Source: CAZBRS01 sp964494475 (GTDB taxonomy: Bacteria; Myxococcota_A; UBA9042; CAZBRS01). From it: a stretch of DNA of 40,019 nucleotides. A program made the position numbers and the translations under genes. A model generated the notes under the pieces. The model was not told where the DNA came from and did no database searches. It worked only from the letters and a program-made list of their open reading frames with translations. Positions 31,610 through 40,019 of this stretch are shown here, one piece after another. The stretch is from the NCBI GenBank assembly GCA_964494475.1, contig CAZBRS010000051.1:1-40019 (forward strand), in the 5' to 3' direction. The first letter of the stretch is position 1. Each line of letters opens with the position of its first letter.

Positions 31610-34435
31610 TTACCAGACGTCGGCGGGCGCGCCTAGGAGCCTGTAGCCCGTAGTCGCCCGCCAGCGCGACCACGCGCGGGTCTGGTCGGGCAGGAGCGGC
31701 GGGGGATCGTACCAGTCGGGGCGGACGAGCCAGGCGTCGGGGCGGCTCGTCGCGGCCAGCGGCGCCCACGAGGGTCCGTAGGGCTCGGCCGGTACGTCGG
31801 GGCCGCTCGGCTCCGGTTCCCAGGCCTGGAACTCGAAGGCCCGGTTGTAGGTGAGCAGCGCGCCGCCCGCCACGTCGAAGGGGGCGTCCTGATCCACCGC
31901 GCCGTTCGCGCCGAGCCCCACGTAGAGGACGTGCGAGCCCTGGGTGCCCGGGTAGTCGACGGGGCTCGCGGCCAGGGGGAAGAACGTGCCCGAGAAGGGC
32001 TCGAGCGCCACGCTCGACGTGCCTGCGAACACCGTGGGGCAAGACCCCGGGGCCAGGTCGAGGTGCCCGCGATAGCCGAACGGGCCGCTCGGCGACTGGG
32101 TCCAGAGCGCCGCCAGCGACAGCAGGTGGGTGATGGGAAGATCGGCCCCCAGTGCGTCCCCGAGGAAAGCCGAGATCGCCTGGGGGTGGCCGCTCGGCAC
32201 GTCGAAGATGCGCCGGTAGCCCGTCATCCCTTCGTCCATCTGGGCCATCACGTAGGTCCAGAACAGGTAGGCGATCGCGTAGTTCTCGTACTGGGCGTAC
32301 GTCCAGTGCACCAGCGACAGGCCCTGCCCGATGAGGCCGCTCGGATCCCACTGGTACATCTGCACCGCCATCTCGTTCTCGCCGTACACGGCGTGCACGG
32401 CGCACTCGGCCAGCCCCTCGTCGTGGTACTCGAAGTAGCCGTCGAACAGATCGTGCTTCGAGTGGTAGAGCAGGTGCTGGAACTCGTGGGCCATGGTCGT
32501 GCCGTAGGCCCAGCCGCCGATGGCCGGGTTCAGGTGGATGATCTCCATCTCGTTCGAGTGCAGCCCGTAGCGTGACAGCGTGACGCTCTCGGGGTACTGG
32601 TTCAGCGGGTTGAAGTAGCCGCCGAAGTCGCCCTGCTGGGCGACGATGACGATGCGACCGTTGCCGTCGAGGTCGGGCGCCGGCGACAGCAGCCCGGTCA
32701 GGATCGGGTAGATCAGCCCGTCGAACTCGGCGGCCAGGGCGTCGGGCTCCTCGACCCACTCGCCGTCGAGCGCGTAGATCACCACGTGCTCGCCCGCGGC
32801 CACGCGGCGGGCCTGGGCGTAGAGTTGGCTCCACGACTCGTCGTCGGGGTCGCTGACCCAGAAGCGGGTGGTCTCGGCGGCCAGCACCGTGCCGGTGGGC
32901 GGCGCGCCGACCGTCGGCGTTACGGTGACCGTGTAGGTCACGCCCAGCCGCTGGGGCGCGGTCGTCAACGTCGCGCGGCGCGCGGTCGCGTCGTAGGTCA
33001 CGTGCAGCACGGCGAGCGCGCCGTGAGCCGAGGTGACGGTGTAGGCGCCCGGCGCCGCCGCGGCCGCTGCGTCGGGCTCGCCCGTGAAGGCGAGCTCGAG
33101 CGTCTCGCGGTCGGGCGCGGCCAGGTCCTCGAGGGCGCCCCAGCTCGCGGGCTCGCGGGCCAGCGGGGCCACGTGCGCGCGCAGCCAGGCCTCGGTCACG
33201 TGCACCCAGCCGATGGTGCGGCGATCGTGCGTGTAGGTGATCCAGAACGAGCCGTCGGTGGGATCCTCGGCGATGGAGGGGTAGCCGTAGCTGCTGCCCG
33301 AGAGCAGGCAGGCGTCGAGCACGTTCGATACGGTGCTCCAGGTGTGCCCGCCGTCGTCGGAGAGCGCCACGGCCAGCGGGCAGCGCCCGGTGACCGAGTT
33401 GTTGAACGTTAGCGCCACGACGCCGCGCCGCGCCCGGATCATCTCGAGGCTGGCGCTGGAGTTCGGGATGACCGAGGGGGTGGCCAGGCTCCACGTGCGG
33501 CCCGCGTCGGCCGACGTCATCTCCCACGCGTACTGGGGGACCACGGGGTTCGTGTTGCGCAGAAGGGCGAAGACCGTGCCGTCGTCGCGCTCGATGATCG
33601 TGGGCTGGATCTGGTGCGGGTGCTGTACGAGCAGGGCGCCCTCGAAGGGGATCTCGGTCCAGTCGGCGGCGAAGTCGTCGCTGGAGATCAGGAAGGAGGG
33701 GTCGTACAAGGCCTCGTCGTACGTGGGCAGGAGCAGCTCGCCGGTCGCGAGGCGCAGCGGCTTGTTGCGGGTCATCCAGTGCAGCTCGTCTCGCAGGGTG
33801 GTCGGCTCGCTCCAGGTCGCGCCCTCGTCGGCGCTGCGGATCGCGCGGATCTTGCCCTGGTCCCACGAGTCGCCGTACAGCGTGACGAAGAAGACCACGA
33901 GCTCGCCGGTGCGCTCGGAGCGCCAGACGACCGGGTTGCCCTCGGCGCGGCCGGGATCGTCGTACAGCACTTGCCAGGCCTGCCAGGGCTGGCCCTTCGG
34001 CTTTCGCGCCCACAGCAGGCGCGAGTCCTTCGATTTCTCGCCCGTGCCGTGGTACCAGGTGGCGAGCACCGTGCCGTCGGGCAGCACGGTGACCGACGAG
34101 CCGTGGTGGTTACAGTCGGCTTCGGGGGTCTGCGTGTCCCAGTCGAGGCAGGGGATGGCGTCTTCGGGGACGATGAGCCCGCTCTCGTGGATCGGCTCGG
34201 TGAGGACCTCCTGCAGAGGGGCCGTGTCGAGCGCGTCCGGGGTGGCGTCGGTGGTCTCGGCGGCGTGGCCGGTGTCGAGGACCTCGGCGTCGTCGGGTTC
34301 GGTGGAGTCCGCGGCGCCGCTCTCGACCGCGTCGCCGGGGCCGGCTTCGCCGGCCTCGCCGGCCTCGTCCGAGGCCCCGCAGCCCGGGGTCGCGAGCAGC
34401 CCCGCCAGGAACAAGAGCACCGTCGCTCGCCGCAT
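31610..34435 (-). CDS. Secreted lipoprotein: sialidase-like propeller, Ig-like domain and HExxH metalloprotease
   Basis: The 941-residue protein starts with a lipobox (LLATPGC, Cys19) after GGGGGAG, then an acidic Thr/Asp/Ala-rich spacer. Residues 85-450 form a BNR/GH33-like sialidase propeller with Asp-boxes SADEGATW, SADAGRTW and SDDGGHTW. An SbsA-type Ig-like domain follows (LELAFTGEP...TYTVTVTP). The C-terminal half carries MAHEFQHLLYHSKHDLFDGYFEYHDEGLAE, an HEFQH zinc site near 648 with downstream Glu, as in gluzincin/M30 hyicolysin-like proteases. The combination would cleave glycans and protein on the outside of the cell. It may share a transcript with the nitrogenase-like pair 36 bp downstream, though functional linkage is unclear. 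Confidence 0.78.
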   Translation of the reverse strand: MRRATVLLFLAGLLATPGCGASDEAGEAGEAGPGDAVESGAADSTEPDDAEVLDTGHAAETTDATPDALDTAPLQEVLTEPIHESGLIVPEDAIPCLDWDTQTPEADCNHHGSSVTVLPDGTVLATWYHGTGEKSKDSRLLWARKPKGQPWQAWQVLYDDPGRAEGNPVVWRSERTGELVVFFVTLYGDSWDQGKIRAIRSADEGATWSEPTTLRDELHWMTRNKPLRLATGELLLPTYDEALYDPSFLISSDDFAADWTEIPFEGALLVQHPHQIQPTIIERDDGTVFALLRNTNPVVPQYAWEMTSADAGRTWSLATPSVIPNSSASLEMIRARRGVVALTFNNSVTGRCPLAVALSDDGGHTWSTVSNVLDACLLSGSSYGYPSIAEDPTDGSFWITYTHDRRTIGWVHVTEAWLRAHVAPLAREPASWGALEDLAAPDRETLELAFTGEPDAAAAAAPGAYTVTSAHGALAVLHVTYDATARRATLTTAPQRLGVTYTVTVTPTVGAPPTGTVLAAETTRFWVSDPDDESWSQLYAQARRVAAGEHVVIYALDGEWVEEPDALAAEFDGLIYPILTGLLSPAPDLDGNGRIVIVAQQGDFGGYFNPLNQYPESVTLSRYGLHSNEMEIIHLNPAIGGWAYGTTMAHEFQHLLYHSKHDLFDGYFEYHDEGLAECAVHAVYGENEMAVQMYQWDPSGLIGQGLSLVHWTYAQYENYAIAYLFWTYVMAQMDEGMTGYRRIFDVPSGHPQAISAFLGDALGADLPITHLLSLAALWTQSPSGPFGYRGHLDLAPGSCPTVFAGTSSVALEPFSGTFFPLAASPVDYPGTQGSHVLYVGLGANGAVDQDAPFDVAGGALLTYNRAFEFQAWEPEPSGPDVPAEPYGPSWAPLAATSRPDAWLVRPDWYDPPPLLPDQTRAWSRWRATTGYRLLGAPADVW

Positions 34436-34529
34436 CGTGTTCTCCCCCGTTGCCGTGCGCGGGGCCTGTCGCCCGCCGACCGCGCCGGTGTAAGATAGCG
34501 ATCTCGGGAACCGCAGGGAATGCTCCATC

Positions 34530-36649
34530 GTGCAGGCGGTGCGCTCTTCGTGGCTGTCGACGATCGTCCTCGCGCTCGCGTTCGCGCTTGGCCTGGGTGT
34601 CGGGCGGGTGGCGGCTGCGCCGGTCGACGACTGGACGGCGCGCCTGCTCGGCGGCGTGGCGGACGATCCCGGGCCTTGCTGCGGCGCCCATCGCCTGGTC
34701 GACGTGCGCCTCGAGGGGGTGCTGCGCCTGCGCTTTGCGCGGTCCGCCGAGCCGGCCGCCGCCCCGGTCGAGATCCGGGTCTCGCCGCGAAACGACGAGG
34801 CCCCGGCGTTCGCGCGCACGCCCTCGTTCGACGTGGCGTACGCCGGGCCGGGCGGCGGTCCCGAGGCGGCCGGGGTGGCGCGCGCGGTCGCGGCCCGGAT
34901 CGCGGCCCGCGACCCCGGCGGGCTCGCGCTGCCGACGGCCGAGGTCGGCTCCGGCGGGGTCCCCGCGGCGGGGTCGCCCTTCGACCGCGCCAGCGTGGGC
35001 GCGGCCTTCCTGCTGCTGCTCGTGCTGCTCGCGCTGGCGGTGCCGCTCGGGGTGGTCGGTGGCCGTGCGCTCGTCGACGCGCTGGGTGGCGGCCGGCGGG
35101 CCCGATTCGCGCTGCTCGCGCTCTTCGTCGTGTCGCTCGGCCTGCGCGCGGCCGCGCCCCAGCGCCTGGTCACGTACTACATGGGCTACCGCGCCGTCGC
35201 CGACGCCGCGGCGCTCGAGGGCGTGCCCAAGTACGGTCCGGCCGCCTGGCTGCCCTATCACCTGCTCTTCCAGGCGACCGGCCCCTCCCACGTGGCCTGG
35301 GTGGCCCTCGACCAGGCGCTGGGCGCGCTGCTGCCCCTCGTGGCCGCGCTGCTGCTCGCGCTCCTCGGCGCCGGACGGCTGGCGGTCGCGGCCGGCGGGC
35401 TCCTGCTGGCCGCGACGCCGCTCTTCGTGAAGGACGCCGCCTCCGAGAGCCTGCTCGTCCCCGCCACGCTCTGGGCGTTCACGGGCCTCGCGGCGGCGTT
35501 GCTCTACCGCGAATCGGCGCGGCCCTGGCGCCTGCTGGCGGCCCTGGCGGCGCTGGGCCTGGCCGTGCTCGCGCGCCCCGAGGCCATCGTGCTCGCGCCG
35601 CTGTCGGTGGCGTGGCTCTGGTTCTTGGGCCGCACCCCGTCCCGCGCGCCCCTCCCGGCCCTGCTGCTCGCCGCCGGCGCTTTGTTGGTGCTGGCGGTGT
35701 CGAGGGGCTGGCAGTTCTGGGGCCAGGTGCAGCTCGAGCTGGCGGCCGGCAACGCGCCGCAGCTCCACGCGGCCTGGTCGCGCTGGGTGGTCGACGTGGT
35801 GGGCCAGGGCCTCTGGGCCTGCAACGCCGCGTTCTGGCCCTCGCTCTTCCCGCTCGCGAGCACGGCGCTGGCGCTCGCGGCCCCGCTCCTCTGCGGCGCC
35901 CCCGGCCGGCGCCGGGCGCTGGCCCTCCTGGGCTTGGCTGCGGCCTGGTTCGCGGCGGCGCGCGCCGATCTGCCCTTCTTGTCGGTGCCCCGCCTGCAGG
36001 TGCCGGGCCTCGCGCTCCTCACGCTGGCCGCCGCGCTCGGGCTCGAGGGGGGCTGGCAGCGCCTCGCGCCTCGGCTACCTTCCCGCGGGGGCCGGCTCGT
36101 GGCCGTGGTGCTGGCGCTAGGCCTCGTGCTGGCCTCGGCGCTGGCCACGGTGCCTCGGCTCTGGGAGCGCACCAACGCCGACGACGAGCACGAGGCCTTC
36201 GGCGAGGCCGTGGCGCGGCTCCCCGAAGGCTCGATCACGCTGCTGGCGCGCGCGGGCACCGACCTCCCCCGTGAGCCCGGCCACCTTCACCTGCCCGAGT
36301 ACCTGCTGCCCGCGCGGGGCCTCGACGCCCACCTGCGCTCCCTCGACGACTGGCGGGCGCGCCCCGACTGGACCCGCCCCGTCTACGCCTGGCTCGGCAC
36401 CCGCTGCGCCCTGCGGGCGTGCACCGAGCAGGGCGAGCACCCGGCCTGCGCCGCGCTGCGCGCGGGCTTCGACCTCGAGCCGCTCCTCCTGCGCCGGGTG
36501 CCCGTGCGGAACCCCGAGATCCCCGAGGCCTTCCACCGCGAGGACGTGCGCCACGCCTCGATGCAGCAGGATCTCGACTTTCCCTGGTGCGCACCCCGGG
36601 GCGAGCTGGTGCTGGGGATGTACCGGGTCGTCAGGCCTTCTGGCGCTCG
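34530..36649 (+). CDS. GT-C-like multi-pass membrane protein (3' end in assembly gap)
   Basis: About 706 residues are visible before the N-run. After a signal-like segment (STIVLALAFALGLGVGRVAAAP) and a periplasmic domain (about 35-150), roughly ten hydrophobic helices follow. Loops read LVTYYMGYRAVADAAALEG, GPAAWLPYHLLFQATG and LARPEAIVLAPLSVAWLW. The C-terminal domain of about 150 residues contains AVARLPEGSITLLARAG. This repeats the architecture and nearly the length of the 21433-23553 protein, including the RPEA/RPEG loop, so the two are probably distant paralogs of the glycosyltransferase GT-C clan. The start is GTG 34530 after AGGGA; an ATG 10 bp upstream is in another frame. A weak -10 (TAAGAT) lies at 34491. 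The end is unknown. Confidence 0.65.
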
Positions 36650-36749
36650 NNNNNNNNNNNNNNNNNNNNNNNNNNNNNNNNNNNNNNNNNNNNNNNNNNN
36701 NNNNNNNNNNNNNNNNNNNNNNNNNNNNNNNNNNNNNNNNNNNNNNNNN
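36650..36749. other. 100-N assembly gap
   Basis: Exactly 100 unresolved bases, the usual placeholder for an unknown scaffold gap. It truncates the 3' end of the 34530 gene. The 101 bp after it hold a promoter and leader for the next gene. Confidence 0.99.
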
Positions 36750-36795
36750 TCCGAATTTCGCGCGCGGGGAAAGGCGTTCGCGCCCGCGCTTCCGT

Positions 36796-36824
36796 TTGAC
36801 ACGGCCCCGCGCGATCGGTACAAC
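36796..36824 (+). promoter_or_regulatory. Sigma-70 promoter of the dsbA-like/ahcY operon
   Basis: Consensus TTGACA (36796-36801) and TACAAC (36819-36824, four of six) are separated by 17 nt. The predicted start is about 20 bp before ATG 36851. Confidence 0.65.
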
Positions 36825-36850
36825 TTCGGCGCACCCGGAGGCCCCGCGGC

Positions 36851-37678
36851 ATGCTCCCTTCGTGGCTCCCAGCGCTCCTCCTGCTCGTCACGACGCCGCC
36901 CGTCGCGGCGCCCGTCGCGCCCGCGCCTGCCGGCATGGGCGAGCAGCTGCTCGAGGCCGTGTTCCACCCCTGCAGCCCCGAGCTCTCGTGGGCCGACGGC
37001 GTGCGCCAGGATCTCACGTGCCCCGAGCTCGCGCCCCAGCGCCGGCTGCTCCGCCAGGTGCTCGGGTCCGTCGCGGGGCTGCTGCCGGCCGCCCGTCGCC
37101 TCGACGAGCTGCGGCGCCTGCGCGCGCTGCACCCCAGGCCCGACCTCACCTATACGCCCTGCCTGGCCCGCCCCGAGGCGCGCCTCACGCTCACCGCCTT
37201 CCTCGACTTCGACTGCGGCTCCTGCCGCGGGCTGCGCTTCCGGCTGTACGATCTCGTGAAGCACCTGCCCGTGCGCGTGTGCGTCAAGCAGTTCCCCACG
37301 GGCATCCTCGAGCGCTTCCCCACCGGCGCGCTCGCCTCGCTGGCCGCCTGGAGGCAGGACGCCTGGCTGCCCATGTTCGAGGCCCTGTACCGCCGGAGCG
37401 GTGACGTAGACGAGCCGGCGGCGATCGCGCTTGCCAGCGCCCTCGGTCTTGCGGTAGAGCGCTTCCGTACCGATCTCGAGGCGCGCGAGATCCAGGCGCT
37501 CCTGCTTCGCGACGCGGCCGAGGGCGGCCGACTGGGCGTGCAGGGGACCCCGACGATCGTCGCCACCAACGACGACGGCGTCGAGGTCTTCACGGACTTC
37601 GAGGTGCTCGAGGACTGGGTGGTCACCCTGCTGGCCACGCTCGAGGCACCCGCCAACGACGAAGGGAAGAACCCATGA
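36851..37678 (+). CDS. DsbA-like secreted thiol oxidoreductase
   Basis: The 275-residue exported protein has a signal peptide (LPALLLLVTTPPVAAPVA), a helical region of about 75 residues and then a thioredoxin-fold domain. TLTAFLDFDCGSCRGLRF holds the CGSC active site (Cys122, Cys125); GTPTIVAT near 232 is the cis-proline loop. The intervening helical insert resembles DsbA/DsbG-type proteins. It probably oxidises or isomerises disulfides of periplasmic substrates. ATG 36851 follows GGAGG at 9 nt and a sigma-70 promoter. Its stop overlaps the ahcY start, an odd pairing of an exported enzyme with a cytosolic methyl-cycle enzyme. Confidence 0.78.
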   Translation: MLPSWLPALLLLVTTPPVAAPVAPAPAGMGEQLLEAVFHPCSPELSWADGVRQDLTCPELAPQRRLLRQVLGSVAGLLPAARRLDELRRLRALHPRPDLTYTPCLARPEARLTLTAFLDFDCGSCRGLRFRLYDLVKHLPVRVCVKQFPTGILERFPTGALASLAAWRQDAWLPMFEALYRRSGDVDEPAAIALASALGLAVERFRTDLEAREIQALLLRDAAEGGRLGVQGTPTIVATNDDGVEVFTDFEVLEDWVVTLLATLEAPANDEGKNP

Positions 37679-38940
37679 ACGAGACCCGGACCTACAAGGT
37701 GCGCGACCTCGGCCTGGCCGAGGCCGGCAAGCTGAAGATCGAGTGGGCCGAGAGCCGCATGCCCGTGCTCATGAAGCTGCGCGAGCAGGGCCTGAAGGAG
37801 CAGCCCCTGAAGGGCATGCGCGTGGCCGGCTGCCTGCACGTGACCAAGGAGACCGCGGTGCTCATCCGCACCCTGCGCGCGGCCGGCGCCGAGATCTCGT
37901 GGTCGGGCTGCAACCCGCTGTCGACCCAGGACGAGATCGCGGCGGCTCTGGCGGCCGAGGGCTTCAGCATCTTCGCCTGGCACGGCATGAACCGCGACGA
38001 GTTCTACTGGGCCATCGAGCGCACGCTCGACTTCAAGCCTACCCTCACGCTCGACGACGGCGCCGACCTCATCGTCACCGTGCACAGCCAGCACCGCGAG
38101 CTGGCGCCGGGCATCCTCGGCGGCACCGAAGAGACGACCACGGGCGTGCACCGCCTGCGCGCCATGGGCCGCGACGGCAAGCTGCTCTACCCGGTCATCG
38201 CCGTGAACGACGCCGAGACCAAGTGGGACTTCGACAACGTGTACGGCACGGGCCAGTCGTCGCTCGACGGCATCCTGCGCGCCACCAACGTGCTGCTGGC
38301 GGGCAAGGTGTTCGTGGTGGCGGGCTACGGCCACTGCGGCCGCGGCACGGCCCTGCGCGCGCGGGGCATGGGCGCCCGCGTGCTGGTCACCGAGGTCGAC
38401 CCCATCCAGGCGCTGAAGGCCACCCTCGAGGGCTTCGAGGTCGCGACCATGGACCAGGCCGCGCGCGAGGGCGACATCTTCATCACCGCCACGGGCATGA
38501 AAGACGTGCTCGTGAAGCGGCACTTCGCCAGCCTGAAGGACGGCGCCATCCTCTGCAACACCGGCCACTACGACTGCGAGATCAACATCCCCGAGCTCGA
38601 GGCCCTGGCCGCGTCGAAGCGCGACATCCGCGACGACAACGAGGAGTACGTGCTGCCGAACGGCCGCCGCATCTACCTGCTGGCCAAGGGCCGCCTCGTG
38701 AACCTGGCCGCCGCCGAGGGGCACCCCTCGGAGGTCATGGACATGAGCTTCGCGAACCAGTACCTGTCGCTCTGCCGCCTGGCCAAGGACGGCAAGGACA
38801 TGCAGGACCAGGTCTACGACGTGCCCGAAGGCCAGGACGAGTCCCTGGCCGCGCTGAAGCTCGCCACCATGGGCATCTCGATCGACGCGCTCACGCCCGA
38901 GCAGCTCGCCTACCGCGACGACTACAGCGCGGGGACGTAG
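37675..38940 (+). CDS. ahcY: S-adenosylhomocysteinase, archaeal/Thermotoga-type
   Basis: AhcY splits S-adenosylhomocysteine into adenosine and homocysteine using bound NAD. The 421-residue protein shows LHVTKETAVLIRTL, ISWSGCNPLSTQDEIAAAL, LDDGADL, GGTEETTTGVHRL, VNDAETKWDFDNVYGTGQS with substrate-binding Lys/Asp, and the NAD loop GYGHCGRG. It lacks the roughly 40-residue insertion of many bacterial enzymes and the C-terminal KPDHYRY lid; the end is LTPEQLAYRDDYSAGT. That makes it the short form common in archaea and Thermotoga. It is translationally coupled (ATGA) to the DsbA-like gene. Confidence 0.95.
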   Translation: MNETRTYKVRDLGLAEAGKLKIEWAESRMPVLMKLREQGLKEQPLKGMRVAGCLHVTKETAVLIRTLRAAGAEISWSGCNPLSTQDEIAAALAAEGFSIFAWHGMNRDEFYWAIERTLDFKPTLTLDDGADLIVTVHSQHRELAPGILGGTEETTTGVHRLRAMGRDGKLLYPVIAVNDAETKWDFDNVYGTGQSSLDGILRATNVLLAGKVFVVAGYGHCGRGTALRARGMGARVLVTEVDPIQALKATLEGFEVATMDQAAREGDIFITATGMKDVLVKRHFASLKDGAILCNTGHYDCEINIPELEALAASKRDIRDDNEEYVLPNGRRIYLLAKGRLVNLAAAEGHPSEVMDMSFANQYLSLCRLAKDGKDMQDQVYDVPEGQDESLAALKLATMGISIDALTPEQLAYRDDYSAGT

Positions 38941-39025
38941 CCCGTAGGCTGAACCGTTCCTTGGGCGAGCGTTGGGCCTGGTCACGGTCCTGGACAGTTC
39001 GCATCGCCGCCGATATCCTGACGGC

Positions 39026-39457
39026 ATGCGACTCGATTCTTCCATGGTTCTTTATCACCTCTCCCCCAGGGAACGCGACGGATGGCTCGATTCCCTCGCG
39101 TCAGCGTTCGTCCTCGAAAGCTCCGTGCAAGTCGCCTTCGTATTCGGCTCGTTCCTCGGCGGCGCCGCGTTTCGAGATCTGGATATCGCGGTCTGGCTCG
39201 ACGAGCCGTTTTCGTTGCTCGATGTCGCCAGACTGACCAGTCGGTTGTGGGCAGCCGTGGGCCGGCCCGCGTTCGAACTGGACGTGGTGCCGCTGAACGA
39301 CGCCGCACCGGCCTTCCTGGCCGAGGTGACAGAGAAGGGGCGGCTGCTCGTCGAGCGCCACGAAGGCACCGCGCTCGACCTGGCCGTGCGGGCGCGCAGT
39401 GACTGGCTCGACCTTCGCGCCGTCAACGCGATCAACGCGCTGGAGGCCGCGTCATGA
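39026..39457 (+). CDS. mntA: MntA-type nucleotidyltransferase antitoxin
   Basis: The 143-residue minimal nucleotidyltransferase has the Pol-beta-type motif FVFGSFLGGAAFRDLDIAVW (Gly41-Ser42, Asp51, Asp53), with 8 residues between GS and DxD rather than the more usual 10. ELDVVPL supplies the likely third acidic residue. In characterised MNT/HepT systems the antitoxin AMPylates a tyrosine of HepT to silence it. It is paired by a 4-bp overlap with a HepT-like gene. Start choice is uncertain: ATG 39026 has a weak Shine-Dalgarno and ATG 39044 or an upstream TTG at 38972 are possible. The 85 bp before it show no clear promoter. Confidence 0.85.
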   Translation: MRLDSSMVLYHLSPRERDGWLDSLASAFVLESSVQVAFVFGSFLGGAAFRDLDIAVWLDEPFSLLDVARLTSRLWAAVGRPAFELDVVPLNDAAPAFLAEVTEKGRLLVERHEGTALDLAVRARSDWLDLRAVNAINALEAAS

Positions 39458-39861
39458 GCCCCGTTCGCGAGTCGCGACTCCTCGCTGGTCGCAAGGCCAT
39501 CGCGGCCATCCGCCGCTATCGAAGCACCCTCACCAGGGAACGCCTGCTCATCGACGAAGACGCCGAACGCATGGTGCTCCACGCGGTGCTCATCGCGATC
39601 CAGGCATCGGTCGACGAGGCCTTGGCCGCCTGCCGCCGTCGCCAGTTGACGGCCGAGACCTACCGAGCTGCGTTCGAAGAGTTGGGGCGCGCGGGCGCCA
39701 TCCCCGCCGATTGGGTGCCCGACCTCATGGGGTGGGCATCGCTTCGAAACCTGGTCGCGCACTTCTATCCTGTCATCGACATCGGCCGCGTCTTCGACGC
39801 GCTCACCGAGGTCGAGGTGCTCGAGCGCTTTCTCGACTGGTGCGAGAGAGACGCCATATGA
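39454..39861 (+). CDS. hepT: HepT-type toxin (DUF86 family)
   Basis: A 135-residue helical HEPN protein with the active-site motif RNLVAHFY (Arg98, His103, Tyr105), matching RX4HXY of HepT/DUF86 RNases. The tyrosine is the one AMPylated by MntA in studied systems. The protein would cleave RNA when unmodified. ATG 39454 overlaps the mntA stop. Its own stop (TGA 39859-39861) overlaps the start of a secreted-protein gene, which is unusual for a self-contained toxin-antitoxin module. Confidence 0.88.
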   Translation: MSPVRESRLLAGRKAIAAIRRYRSTLTRERLLIDEDAERMVLHAVLIAIQASVDEALAACRRRQLTAETYRAAFEELGRAGAIPADWVPDLMGWASLRNLVAHFYPVIDIGRVFDALTEVEVLERFLDWCERDAI

Positions 39862-40019
39862 TCGGCTCGGCTGTGGCGAGCAGAAGTTCGGTGCTCGTGC
39901 TCCTGGCCCTCCTGGGGCTGGCCCCAGGCCGGGCCCTTGCGTGCTCGTACGTCGAAAACCCGCCCTTCGAGATCGATCTTGCCGAGGCCGCCGTGGATCA
40001 CGAGCCCCCCGGTGCCATC
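39858..40019 (+). CDS. Secreted protein, truncated by window edge
   Basis: Fifty-four codons are visible. They begin with a signal peptide (SSVLVLLALLGLAPGRALA), then mature sequence starting CSYVENPPFEIDLAEAA. Cleavage before the Cys could be by type I peptidase or the Cys may be part of a disulfide; the ALA-C context is not a strong lipobox. Secreted proteins of myxobacteria often begin with a comparable Cys/Pro motif, but the family cannot be named from this fragment. ATG 39858 overlaps the hepT stop. Confidence 0.65.
   Translation, partial: MIGSAVASRSSVLVLLALLGLAPGRALACSYVENPPFEIDLAEAAVDHEPPGAI

Noticed and set aside
34520..36274. Alternative plus-strand frame starting ATG 34520
   Set aside because: Arg/Gly/Ala-rich shadow of the GT-C-like protein; the 34530 frame has membrane helices and a signal-like N-terminus.

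Overview
The window is about 70% GC and densely coded. It looks like a chromosomal scaffold from a Myxococcota or related former deltaproteobacterium. The evidence is a buried MYXO-CTERM-like sorting segment, many secreted lipoproteins, an NtrC-type kinase/regulator pair and a membrane CCG-domain iron-sulfur oxidoreductase. A run of exactly 100 N (36650-36749) marks an assembly gap, so linkage across it depends on scaffolding. I found no tRNA, rRNA, CRISPR array or insertion sequence.

Region 1 (1-6.3 kb, minus strand) is the conserved rimP-nusA-infB-ylxP-rbfA-truB transcription/translation operon; truB runs off the left edge. A divergent promoter region separates it from region 2 (6.3-10.2 kb, plus strand). 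Region 2 holds a long secreted beta-propeller reading frame that looks like two genes joined in frame at a small repeat, followed by a SurA/PpiC-like lipoprotein. Region 3 (10.2-13.3 kb, minus) is a compact operon of an unknown protein, a TPR protein, a small nitroreductase and TrmH.

Region 4 (13.4-19.7 kb) pairs a minus-strand operon (degenerate serine-recombinase-like protein plus membrane Fe-S oxidoreductase) with a divergent plus-strand Cache/HAMP histidine kinase and sigma-54 response regulator. A near-consensus sigma-54 promoter faces the oxidoreductase operon, so the two-component system probably controls its divergent neighbour.

Region 5 (19.8-36.6 kb) is the accessory and most novel part. 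It holds a lone YhcG-type PDDEXK nuclease, a small C_GCAxxG_C_C protein and two GT-C-like membrane proteins. It also holds a HAD/TIM-barrel fusion, a DUF5989-like peptide with its Shine-Dalgarno in a hairpin loop, and two SGNH-like proteins. One of these SGNH proteins is co-encoded with a one-TM protein and a PP-loop ATPase. Next come a pair of nitrogenase component 1-like subunits without a NifH and a sialidase-like/metalloprotease lipoprotein. An intrinsic terminator separates the nitrogenase-like pair from the SGNH/PP-loop operon.

Region 6 (36.75-40 kb, plus) has a DsbA-like thiol oxidoreductase translationally coupled to an archaeal/Thermotoga-type S-adenosylhomocysteinase. It then has a MntA/HepT-type toxin-antitoxin pair and the start of a secreted protein cut by the right edge.

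All function assignments come from reading motifs and known gene order by eye; no database search was run.
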